Numbered from the stretch's first letter, positions 1 through 5,370 are shown. The stretch: 5,370 bases of DNA from Gemmatimonadota bacterium (GCA_003220985.1 QHTY01000098.1:1-5370), one strand, 5' to 3'. The notes: generated from the sequence alone by a model not told the origin. A program made the numbers and translations.

Positions 1-447
1 AAAGTGCACCTCGTCCATCGCCGCGACGAATTCCGCGCCTCACAGCTGCTGCAGGAGCGGACCTTCGCCAATCCGAAGATCGAAGTCATCCGGAACACGG
101 TCGTGCCGGAAATCGTGGGGAACGACCGCGGGGTCACCCATGCCGTGCTCGAGAACAAGACCACCGGCGAGCGCGCGAATCTGGATGTCGGCGGCGTATT
201 CATCTTTGCTGGTTTCAAGCCCAACACCCAGCTCGTGGACGGCCACGTGGACCACGATGCCGGCGGCTATATGATCACGGATAACCGCATGATGACGTCG
301 ATGGCGGGACTCTTCGCGGCGGGAGATGTGCGCAGCCAGGTGACGCGGCAGATCACGACGGCGGTGGGAGATGCGACGACGGCCGCGATCGCGGTCGAGA
401 AATACCTCAAAGCGCTCCGGGAAGGCGACGGGAAGGGCAAGAAGTGA
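1..447 (+). CDS. trxB: Thioredoxin reductase, C-terminal part (5' end outside window)
   Basis: This is the last 148 codons of a flavoprotein that uses NADPH to reduce thioredoxin in the cytoplasm. The frame is open from base 1, so the gene begins upstream. The visible part opens with VHLVHRRDEFRAS, matching the HRRDxFRA segment that binds the NADPH 2'-phosphate in TrxB. It ends with FAAGDVR followed by RQITTAVGDATTAA, the FAD-binding C-terminal signature of the family. The N-terminal FAD dinucleotide fold and the redox CxxC should lie before the window and cannot be checked. Full-length members have about 310-330 residues, so roughly half is seen. The tail is lysine-rich (GKGKK). The stop TGA overlaps the GTG start of the next gene (GTGA), which suggests translational coupling. 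A ferredoxin/flavodoxin-NADP reductase-like relative is possible, but the HRRD motif favours TrxB. Confidence 0.9.
   Translation, partial: KVHLVHRRDEFRASQLLQERTFANPKIEVIRNTVVPEIVGNDRGVTHAVLENKTTGERANLDVGGVFIFAGFKPNTQLVDGHVDHDAGGYMITDNRMMTSMAGLFAAGDVRSQVTRQITTAVGDATTAAIAVEKYLKALREGDGKGKK
432..437 (+). promoter_or_regulatory. Ribosome binding site for the MBL hydrolase
   Basis: GAAGGG lies six bases before the GTG at 444, inside the last codons of trxB. It supports GTG 444 as the start of the hydrolase and the GTGA stop/start overlap. Confidence 0.55.
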
Positions 448-1085
448 ACATCGTTCCGATCCCCAACGGCATGTTCGCCGAGAACTGCTACCTCGTTGTC
501 GACGAGCAGGCGCGCGCGTGTGCCATTGTCGATCCGGGCGAAGACGCCGGTCTGATCATGCATAAGGTCGAGGCAACCGGAGCGAAGCCGGTTGCGATCT
601 GGCTCACGCACGCGCACGTCGACCATGTTCTCGGGGTGTCCAGGATTGCCGGCGAAACCGGTGCCCCCGTGTGGTTGCATCCCGCCGACCGGCCGCTGTA
701 TGACGCCGTCCCCGAACAGGCCGCCTGGTTCGGACTCGCGCCTCCTGGACAACTGCCGGCGCCCGATCGAGAGCTGACGCATGGTGCGCGGCTGGCGGTC
801 GGCGATTTGCGCTTTGCGGTGCGGCATGCGCCCGGTCACTCGCCCGGCAGCGTGTGTTTGGTGGGACCCGGAATCGTCTTCAGCGGCGACGTGCTGTTCG
901 CGGGATCCATCGGGAGAACCGACCTGCCCGGCGCTGATTTCGAGACATTGATCGCGAGTATCGAGCGCGAGTTGCTCCCGCTTCCCGACGATACCATCGT
1001 GTACAGCGGACATGGACCCGAAACGACCATCGGACGGGAGCGCCGCACGAATCCCTTCCTCACCGGCGTCGACCGGATCGTCTAA
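444..1085 (+). CDS. Metallo-beta-lactamase-fold hydrolase, glyoxalase II / YcbL type
   Basis: A 213-residue cytoplasmic metallohydrolase with no signal peptide. The metal site is complete: THAHVDH at residues 55-61 (H56, H58, D60, H61), H132 in APGHSPGS, D149 in FSGDVLF, and H190 in YSGHGPETT. The GRTDLPG segment (157-163) and the ending GHGPETTIGRERRTNPF are typical of the short YcbL/GloC-like glyoxalase II group. That group hydrolyses thioesters such as S-lactoylglutathione, and the short length lacks the extra C-terminal helical domain of classical GloB. The exact substrate cannot be read from sequence, and a bacterium of this type may use a thiol other than glutathione. The GTG start overlaps the trxB stop by four bases, so co-translation with thioredoxin reductase is likely and a thiol-related role is plausible. 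The 3' end shares 74 bases with the next frame. Confidence 0.88.
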   Translation: MNIVPIPNGMFAENCYLVVDEQARACAIVDPGEDAGLIMHKVEATGAKPVAIWLTHAHVDHVLGVSRIAGETGAPVWLHPADRPLYDAVPEQAAWFGLAPPGQLPAPDRELTHGARLAVGDLRFAVRHAPGHSPGSVCLVGPGIVFSGDVLFAGSIGRTDLPGADFETLIASIERELLPLPDDTIVYSGHGPETTIGRERRTNPFLTGVDRIV

Positions 1086-1200
1086 ACCGAAGCCCCGCTG
1101 CCTGCGCTGCGGAGCCGAGGTTCAGCCCAAGCCCTGGGGCTGCAAGAATCCGTGCCCCAATTGCGGATTCCTCTATCCGCTCGGCGACTGCTCCGATTGA
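1012..1200 (+). CDS. Small six-cysteine zinc-ribbon protein
   Basis: A 62-residue protein whose core, residues 28-62, is dense in cysteine: C30 and C33 (CLRC), C44, C48 and C51 (CPNC), and C60. Paired CxxC knuckles are expected to bind one zinc or iron, as in rubredoxin-like or zinc-ribbon mini-proteins. The end, CPNCGFLYPLGDCSD, looks like a conserved core rather than a chance frame. Residues 1-26 are Ser/Pro/Lys-rich and are coded by bases shared with the end of the hydrolase gene in another frame. ATG 1012 is the only ATG, GTG or TTG in this frame before the cysteine core, and it has no good Shine-Dalgarno. Real translation might start at a non-standard codon nearer the core. The next gene overlaps its 3' end. 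The function is unknown; metal binding is inferred from the cysteines. Confidence 0.68.
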   Translation: MDPKRPSDGSAARIPSSPASTGSSKPKPRCLRCGAEVQPKPWGCKNPCPNCGFLYPLGDCSD

Positions 1201-2063
1201 ATCACGTCCTCGCGATTCTGCTGCTCGCGGTCGATTGCGCGGCCCGCGCGTGGCGCATTCAGCTCGCGACCTGGGCGGCCGGCGGCCGGCTTAGCTTTCG
1301 CGATGCGTTGCGGCTCAACCTGTACGGCGAGGCAGCCTCCACCCTTACGCCAAACCGCCTTGGCGGCGAGCCGGCGCGCTTCCTCGGCATGACCTGGTCC
1401 GGACTGCGGGTCGTGCTGGCGCTGGTCGCCCTCGGCGTAGAGGTCGCCGCCGAGTGGCCCGTGTTCGGCGCCATGGCTGTCGCGTTGGCGGCGTACTACG
1501 TGCCCGACTGGAGCGAAGCCGCGGACCGGTTTCTGACCCACAGCCTCGCGCGCGATTTGCTGGGTTTCGAGCTCATCGCGCTGGTGGTGCTGCTCGTCGT
1601 CTGGACGTTGCAACGGCTGGTGCGACCCGGCGCCATTCGTCACCGCGTGCGGCGCCAATGGCGCGTCGCGCTGGCGCACGTGCGACGGGCGCCGTGGTGG
1701 GTCTTGTTGGTCGGTGCCCTCCTCACCCTCATCAGTCTCGCCGCGCGCGCCCTGATATTGCCCGCCCTGGTCTGGGGTCACTCCGATGCGCCACCCTTCG
1801 CGATGATGTTCTTCGGATCGCTGGCGCTGATCCACGCCCCCCTCGTTGTGCCGCTGCCCTCCGGCGGCGGCGGCATCGAAGTCGCATTTCTATCAGGCTT
1901 CGCGGGTGACTTCGGCGCCGGCCACCAACTCACGATGCTGCTCCTGTGGCGCTTTTACACGACGGTTCTGCTGACGGTACTCGGTGTCTACCTCTTGATC
2001 CGGACGCACGGTGCCGCCGCCGCGAAGGAGCTGTTCACGGTCGGCTGGTTCCGGCGCCGCTAG
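1152..2063 (+). CDS. LPG-synthase-TM / flippase-like (UPF0104) membrane protein
   Basis: A polytopic inner-membrane protein of 303 residues if it starts at GTG 1152. Hydrophobic segments lie near residues 17-32, 86-115 (probably two), 137-154, 182-207, 217-236 and 260-283. Family-like motifs are RAWRIQL (32-38), LTPNRLGGEPARF (65-77), the glycine loop PLPSGGGGIEVAF (234-246) and WRFYTT (266-271). These match the membrane domain shared by lysylphosphatidylglycerol synthases and AglD-type proteins. Stand-alone members are often called flippase-like, but the substrate is unknown and there is no aminoacyl-transferase domain here. The start is uncertain. TTG 1197 overlaps the previous stop as TTGA and would give 288 residues, whereas GTG 1152 overlaps the zinc-ribbon gene by 49 bases. 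Neither has a clear ribosome site. The first membrane helix of longer relatives seems short or absent. Confidence 0.78.
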   Translation: MPQLRIPLSARRLLRLNHVLAILLLAVDCAARAWRIQLATWAAGGRLSFRDALRLNLYGEAASTLTPNRLGGEPARFLGMTWSGLRVVLALVALGVEVAAEWPVFGAMAVALAAYYVPDWSEAADRFLTHSLARDLLGFELIALVVLLVVWTLQRLVRPGAIRHRVRRQWRVALAHVRRAPWWVLLVGALLTLISLAARALILPALVWGHSDAPPFAMMFFGSLALIHAPLVVPLPSGGGGIEVAFLSGFAGDFGAGHQLTMLLLWRFYTTVLLTVLGVYLLIRTHGAAAAKELFTVGWFRRR

Positions 2064-2118
2064 CGCGGACAAATTGTATGGGCGATTCTTGGCTCGACAC
2101 GAATGGCGATCGAACCGC

Positions 2119-2125
2119 GGGAGGA
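2119..2125 (+). promoter_or_regulatory. Shine-Dalgarno-like sequence near the aspA start
   Basis: GGGAGGA is a strong ribosome-binding match. It sits only one base before ATG 2126 (counted from GGAGG), four bases before GTG 2129 and thirteen before GTG 2138. GTG 2129 or GTG 2138 may therefore be the codon actually used. It argues against a start as far upstream as ATG 2078. Confidence 0.4.
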
Positions 2126-3544
2126 ATGGTGGCCGCAGTGAATCAGACCCGCATTGAACGGGATCCCCTGGGAGAGCTTCCCGTGCCCGCCGAGGCGCTG
2201 TGGGGGATCCAAACCGAACGCGCGCGGCAAAACTTCCCCATTTCCAATCTTCGCCCCCATCCTGCCTTCGTCGATGCCGTCATCTGGATCAAGAAAGCCG
2301 CCGCGCTGACTCACAAATCAACCGGCCGCCTCGATGCGAAGCTCGCCGACGCGATCGTCCGGGCCGCCGATGAGGTGCTCACGGGCCGCCATCGTGAGCA
2401 GTTCGTCGTGGATCCCTACCAGGCGGGGGCCGGCACGTCGCACAACATGAATTGCAACGAGGTGCTGGCGAATCGCGCCAATGAGTTGCTCGGCGCCAAG
2501 CGCGGCGACTACAAGCCGGTCCATCCGAACGATCATGTCAACATGGCGCAGTCCACGAATGACGTGATTCCGACGGCAATCCGGCTGAGCGCCCTGTCGC
2601 TGCTCGCGGCATTCACGGAAGCGCTCACACGACTCGCGCGCGCCTGCGCCGCGAAAGGCAAGCAGTTCGACAACATCGTCAAATCGGGCCGCACGCACTT
2701 GCAGGATGCGACGCCGATTCGGCTCGGCCAGGAATTCGCGGCCTTCGCGCACACGGTCGAGCGGAATCGCGACCGGATCACTCGCGCCGCCGACGATTTG
2801 CGCGATCTCGGGATCGGGGGAACGGCGGTCGGTACGGGCCTCAACGCGGAGCCCCAGTATCCCGGGCTGATGGTGAAGCACCTGCGCGCCATCACCGGAC
2901 TCGATCTCCGAGAGGGTAAGGATCGGGTGCAGTTGATGCAGTCGATGGGGGATGCGGCCGCATTCTCGGGGGCGCTAAGGACTTATGCCGTGGATCTCGG
3001 CAAGATCGCGAGTGATCTACGGCTGCTGGCCTCGGGGCCGCGCACCGGGTTGGCCGAGATCGTGTTGCCGGCGGTGCAGCCGGGCTCGAGCATCATGCCG
3101 GGGAAGGTGAATCCCTCGATCGCCGAAATGGTGAATCAGGTCTGCTTTCAGGTGATCGGCAACGATGTCACAGTCGCGACCGCGGCGGAGGCGGGGCAGC
3201 TCGAGCTCAACGTGATGATGCCCGTGATCGCGCACAACCTGTTGGGCTCGATGATGATCATCACGAATGCGACGCGCGTGTTGGCCGAGCGGTGTGTCGA
3301 AGGGATCGAAGCCGATGCGGCGCAATGTGCGCACTGGCTGGAACGCAGTCCCGCGCTCGTGACCGCGCTCGCGCCCAAGATCGGCTACGCCGAGGCGGCG
3401 AAGCTTGCCAAGGAAGCGGTGGCGAAGAACGTCACTGTCCGACAGCTCGTGATGGAGAAGGGCCTGTTGAAAGGGAAGGAGCTCGACGAAGTCCTGGATG
3501 TACGGGCGATGACAGAGCTGGGCGTCCCCGGAGAACGGAAATAA
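2126..3544 (+). CDS. aspA: Aspartate ammonia-lyase (aspartase)
   Basis: A cytoplasmic homotetrameric lyase that converts L-aspartate to fumarate plus ammonia, feeding the TCA cycle. Counted from ATG 2126 it has 472 residues, close to the 478 of E. coli AspA, and the residues line up at a constant offset of three. These are R32 (E. coli R29), T104 in AGTSHNMN (T101), S143-T144-N145 in AQSTNDV (140-142), T190-H191 in GRTHLQD (187-188), and the signature GSSIMPGKVNP at 320-330 with catalytic base S321 and K327 (S318, K324). YQAGAGTSHNMN and ALWGIQTERARQNFPIS are aspartase-like. The Gly in MPGKVNP is seen more in class II fumarases, so fumarase is the main alternative. Conserved similarity begins at about RIERDPLGE, so the start lies among ATG 2126, GTG 2129 and GTG 2138. 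ATG 2078 would add 16 unrelated residues. Confidence 0.9.
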   Translation: MVAAVNQTRIERDPLGELPVPAEALWGIQTERARQNFPISNLRPHPAFVDAVIWIKKAAALTHKSTGRLDAKLADAIVRAADEVLTGRHREQFVVDPYQAGAGTSHNMNCNEVLANRANELLGAKRGDYKPVHPNDHVNMAQSTNDVIPTAIRLSALSLLAAFTEALTRLARACAAKGKQFDNIVKSGRTHLQDATPIRLGQEFAAFAHTVERNRDRITRAADDLRDLGIGGTAVGTGLNAEPQYPGLMVKHLRAITGLDLREGKDRVQLMQSMGDAAAFSGALRTYAVDLGKIASDLRLLASGPRTGLAEIVLPAVQPGSSIMPGKVNPSIAEMVNQVCFQVIGNDVTVATAAEAGQLELNVMMPVIAHNLLGSMMIITNATRVLAERCVEGIEADAAQCAHWLERSPALVTALAPKIGYAEAAKLAKEAVAKNVTVRQLVMEKGLLKGKELDEVLDVRAMTELGVPGERK

Positions 3545-3552
3545 CTCATCCC

Positions 3553-3558
3553 GAGGAG
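3553..3558 (+). promoter_or_regulatory. Strong ribosome binding site for the DUF1761-like gene
   Basis: GAGGAG lies five bases before ATG 3564, the best-spaced Shine-Dalgarno in the window. It identifies ATG 3564 as the intended start, even though that frame stops at 3615. Confidence 0.7.
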
Positions 3559-3563
3559 ACACA

Positions 3564-3933
3564 ATGAACTGGATTGCCGGGCTGGTCGCAGGCGTCGTCG
3601 TGTACCTCGCTGACTGATGTGACGCAGATGTCGCCCGAAGAGATGAAGAAGTTCATGGGTCCAGCGCTCGCCAAATCGGCTGTGCTGTCGCTCGCCTTTG
3701 GATTCCTGTTCGCCTGGTTCTACGGGCGCTTCCACGGGGCGCTGTGGGTGGCAGGCGGCGGGCCACTGGCCGCCATGGAGTTCGCGACCGTGCTGTGGGT
3801 GCCGATCCTTCTGGCGATGGTCGGGAGCAGCGTCTGGTACATGAAAGTGAAGTCGCTGCAAATGGCCACCTGCTGGGCGTGGCTCATTCGCATGAACGCG
3901 GCCGGCATCGCGGTGGGGCTGCTGATGAGGTGA
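3564..3933 (+). pseudogene. DUF1761-like small membrane protein, frameshifted
   Basis: A well-placed ATG (3564) encodes MNWIAGLVAGVVVYLAD and then stops at 3615-3617. The rest of the protein continues in a different frame to 3933, from about V3619 or M3628. It begins TQMSPEEMKKFMGPALAKS and contains about three hydrophobic segments ending in GIAVGLLMR. The N-terminal peptide resembles the usual DUF1761 start, and the downstream layout (acidic EE-M loop, helices, Trp-containing segment) fits the same family, which is of unknown function. Removing one copy of CTGA from the tandem CTGACTGA at 3610-3617 joins the frames into about 121 residues. That is still shorter than the typical 130-145, and the usual G-x-x-W-Y / FG-x-x-W segment is missing, so a larger deletion is also possible. 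The downstream part could still be translated from GTG 3619 or ATG 3628. A sequencing or assembly error is the main alternative. The family call is moderate. Confidence 0.5.
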
Positions 3934-3978
3934 CCCGAGTCACGGCACCGGCGAGCGCGACGACGTAGAACTCCTTCC

Positions 3979-5013
3979 ATGCGTACCCTCTCGCTTATCC
4001 TCGTCGCCCTCGCGGTTGCCGGCACCTGTGCCGCGCAGCGTCGCGCGCGCATCGGTCCTACCGTCTCTTCTATCTCGATCGAAAACGGCTCCGGCTTGAG
4101 CGACGGGTTTACGTCGTTCGGCGGCAGTCTGGCGCTGCTGTCCGGCGATGACGGCGAGTTCGGCGTCGGGGTCTCGCGCTACGGGGATCTTTCGAACAAC
4201 AGCTGCGTCCGGCAGATGACGTTCATCGGGCTCGAGTCGAACTACTATCCCATCGGGGCGAAAGGCGTCGCGCCGTACGCGTCGACGGCGGTCGGATTGG
4301 CCAGGGTCCTCGATCAGGACCCCACGCTTGCCCTGCTGGGCTGCAACACCGGTGCGCAAACCAGCAACGAGCTCGGACTGGGATTCGGGCTTGGCGTGCG
4401 CTTCAGTTTTGGCAAGCAGAGCGCGGCCCTGCTCGAGGGTCGTTTCTTCCAGGTCCCGAACAGCGCCATCAAGGCGCTCGAGGGGCGCGCCAACGTGTCA
4501 TTCGCGTTCGGGAGTCCGAGCAAGAAGACGCAGTTGTTGAACGGCACCCTCGGGCCGGCGGTCGGGGTGCTGACACCCCTCAGCGGGCCTCTCGCAGGCC
4601 GCGGTCCGACGGTCGGCGTGCGCTTCCGCCGTGATCAGAAGAAGGGCGGGTCGCTCGGCTTGCAGATCGATTACGCACCGTTACGGGTGCGGACCGGCTG
4701 TTCCGCCAATTGTGATCCGTATGCGATCCTGTTTGCTCCGGGATATGAGCCTTCGCTGCATCCGGCCTGGGGACGGTTTTACGCCGAGCTCGGGTTGCTG
4801 CTCGCGGGCTTCCCACAGATTGGGGACGATCGTGGCGTTGCTCAGGGAGCGCACGGCGGACTCGGGGCCGACATCTTCAGTGGCGCGACCCTGATGACGA
4901 ACGTCAACACGCGGGTGCTGTGGCTACAGCGCAATGATCCGAACAACCGCAATGCTTTCATCGTCCAGGTGGGCGTCAGCCTGAGCCCACGGCTCGAGCA
5001 CACGAGCCATTGA
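3979..5013 (+). CDS. Secreted, probable outer-membrane beta-barrel protein
   Basis: A 344-residue protein that I do not recognise by name. It begins with a clear Sec signal peptide, a basic start (MR) and hydrophobic core to about residue 14. Cleavage is likely after A19 (C17-A18-A19 before Q20). The mature part is rich in Gly and in alternating polar/hydrophobic stretches such as ELGLGFGLGVRFSFG (131-145), RANVSFAFG (170-178), TVGVRFRRD (211-219) and FIVQVGVSLSP (327-337), as in outer-membrane beta-barrels. Residues about 25-180 and 190-340 look like two similar halves, each opening with GP-x-V. The mature chain has four cysteines (C76, C122, C241, C245), which may form disulfides in the periplasm. 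No Shine-Dalgarno precedes ATG 3979; the leader is the pyrimidine-rich CTCCTTCC. The next gene follows after 31 bases. The function is unknown: a pore, adhesin or envelope protein are all possible. Confidence 0.7.
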   Translation: MRTLSLILVALAVAGTCAAQRRARIGPTVSSISIENGSGLSDGFTSFGGSLALLSGDDGEFGVGVSRYGDLSNNSCVRQMTFIGLESNYYPIGAKGVAPYASTAVGLARVLDQDPTLALLGCNTGAQTSNELGLGFGLGVRFSFGKQSAALLEGRFFQVPNSAIKALEGRANVSFAFGSPSKKTQLLNGTLGPAVGVLTPLSGPLAGRGPTVGVRFRRDQKKGGSLGLQIDYAPLRVRTGCSANCDPYAILFAPGYEPSLHPAWGRFYAELGLLLAGFPQIGDDRGVAQGAHGGLGADIFSGATLMTNVNTRVLWLQRNDPNNRNAFIVQVGVSLSPRLEHTSH

Positions 5014-5038
5014 ATCCCGATAGGATCTCTCGCATATT
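5010..5038 (+). promoter_or_regulatory. Candidate sigma70-type promoter for the Rrf2 gene
   Basis: TTGAAT (5010-5015) and CATATT (5033-5038) are separated by exactly 17 bases, and each matches four of six consensus positions. Transcription starting about seven bases after the -10 box would begin at or next to ATG 5045, giving a leaderless message. This agrees with the absence of a Shine-Dalgarno. The -35 box overlaps the stop codon of the preceding gene. Confidence 0.4.
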
Positions 5039-5044
5039 CCTCCC

Positions 5045-5370
5045 ATGCGCGTTACCACGTGGGCGGAATACGGCCTCATCGTTTCGATTCATCTGGCCAG
5101 GCGCGCGGGGCAGGGTCCCGTAGCGGCGCGCGAGCTGTCCGAGCAGGAACGGCTTCCCCACGATTACGTCGAGCAGATCCTCCTGCGCCTGCGGCGGGCG
5201 GGTTTGGTCGAATCGGTGCGCGGCGCGCGGGGTGGTTACCTCCTCGCGCGCGAGCCGCAGTCTGTCAGCGTGAAAGACGTCATCGAGGCGTCCGAGCACG
5301 TGACGTTCGAAGTGAATTGTGATCTCCACCGCGTGGACGAGGAGCGCTGCGATCCGGCGACCGCCTGCAG
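5045..5370 (+). CDS. Rrf2/IscR-family Fe-S transcriptional regulator (3' end outside window)
   Basis: The first 108 codons of a DNA-binding regulator, cut by the window edge. MRVTTWAEYGLIVSIHLAR opens the Rrf2 winged helix-turn-helix. The recognition region ELSEQERLPHDYVEQIL (30-46), LRRAGLVESVRGARGGY (49-65) with its wing, and the helix VSVKDVIEA (74-82) follow the family pattern closely. Three cysteines, C92, C102 and C108, form C-x9-C-x5-C, comparable to the cluster-binding C-x5-C-x5-C of IscR and NsrR but with a longer first gap. An Fe-S cluster sensing iron, redox state or nitric oxide is expected. Members commonly regulate suf/isc operons placed directly downstream, and often themselves; that downstream region is not visible. 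ATG 5045 is the natural start, with MR aligned to the family N-terminus. No ribosome site is present. IscR, SufR-like and NsrR-like roles cannot be separated here. Confidence 0.88.
   Translation, partial: MRVTTWAEYGLIVSIHLARRAGQGPVAARELSEQERLPHDYVEQILLRLRRAGLVESVRGARGGYLLAREPQSVSVKDVIEASEHVTFEVNCDLHRVDEERCDPATAC

Noticed and set aside
267..1013. Long open frame on the - strand opposite trxB and the hydrolase (248 codons)
   Set aside because: It lies opposite two clearly recognised genes, has an Arg/Gly/His-rich composition with no domain pattern, and is explained by GC-rich codon bias.
1173..1835. Long - strand open frame opposite the flippase-like gene (220 codons)
   Set aside because: The product is rich in Gln, Arg, His and Glu without motifs; the + strand frame shows clear membrane helices and family motifs.
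1454..1909. 151-codon + strand frame inside the flippase-like gene
   Set aside because: An Arg/Ala/Pro-rich shadow of the real membrane-protein frame, without its own ribosome site or motifs.
1946..2077. Longer N-terminal extension of aspA starting inside the membrane-protein gene
   Set aside because: The 44 extra residues match nothing in aspartases and overlap the end of the preceding gene in another frame; catalytic residues align best with a start near 2126.
3934..3978. Terminator between the DUF1761-like gene and the barrel gene
   Set aside because: The 45 bases hold no stable hairpin followed by a T-run; only GC-rich sequence and a weak -10-like TAGAAC are visible.
4014..4032. Lipoprotein signal (lipobox) at C17 of the barrel-like protein
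   Set aside because: The residues before the cysteine are A-G-T; threonine at -1 is not accepted in normal lipoboxes, while cleavage after A19 fits signal peptidase I.
1..5370. CRISPR arrays, tRNA or rRNA genes, insertion sequences, toxin-antitoxin or defence modules
   Set aside because: No repeated spacer pattern, cloverleaf, terminal inverted repeats, transposase motifs or defence domains were found on either strand; the recognised genes look like ordinary core or accessory metabolism.

Overview
The window is a compact, GC-rich stretch of bacterial chromosome. All eight recognisable genes lie on the + strand, with gaps of at most a few dozen bases and several overlaps. A protein with a Sec signal peptide and outer-membrane-barrel look points to a two-membrane (Gram-negative type) bacterium. 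The high GC content, gene mix and protein style would fit Gemmatimonadota or a similar environmental phylum. That placement is an inference from general familiarity, not from a marker gene.

Left part (1-2063): the 3' half of a thioredoxin reductase gene (trxB) runs into a metallo-beta-lactamase-fold hydrolase of the glyoxalase II/YcbL type through a 4-base GTGA overlap. A tiny six-cysteine zinc-ribbon protein follows, starting inside the hydrolase gene. It overlaps in turn with a polytopic membrane protein of the LPG-synthase-TM/flippase-like (UPF0104) family. These four reading frames are chained by overlaps and are probably one transcript. The first two suggest thiol redox and thioester or electrophile clean-up.

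Middle (2064-3933): an aspartate ammonia-lyase (aspA) with a complete set of catalytic residues makes fumarate and ammonia from aspartate. Just downstream is a small membrane protein resembling DUF1761. Its well-supported start (strong Shine-Dalgarno, ATG at 3564) reaches a stop after 17 codons, while the rest of the protein continues in another frame. A CTGACTGA tandem repeat sits exactly at the break.

Right part (3934-5370): a secreted protein, probably an outer-membrane beta-barrel that may consist of two similar halves. It is followed by the start of an Rrf2/IscR-type regulator cut by the window edge, with three cysteines (C-x9-C-x5-C) suited to an Fe-S cluster. A sigma70-like promoter sits so close to its ATG that the message may be leaderless. 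Such regulators often precede suf/isc Fe-S assembly genes, but what follows lies outside the window.

No RNA genes, mobile elements, CRISPR arrays or convincing terminators were seen, and no stretch over 300 bases lacks a gene. No obviously new multi-gene system is present. The best leads are the broken DUF1761-like gene, the nested zinc-ribbon gene, the two-half barrel and the leaderless-looking starts.
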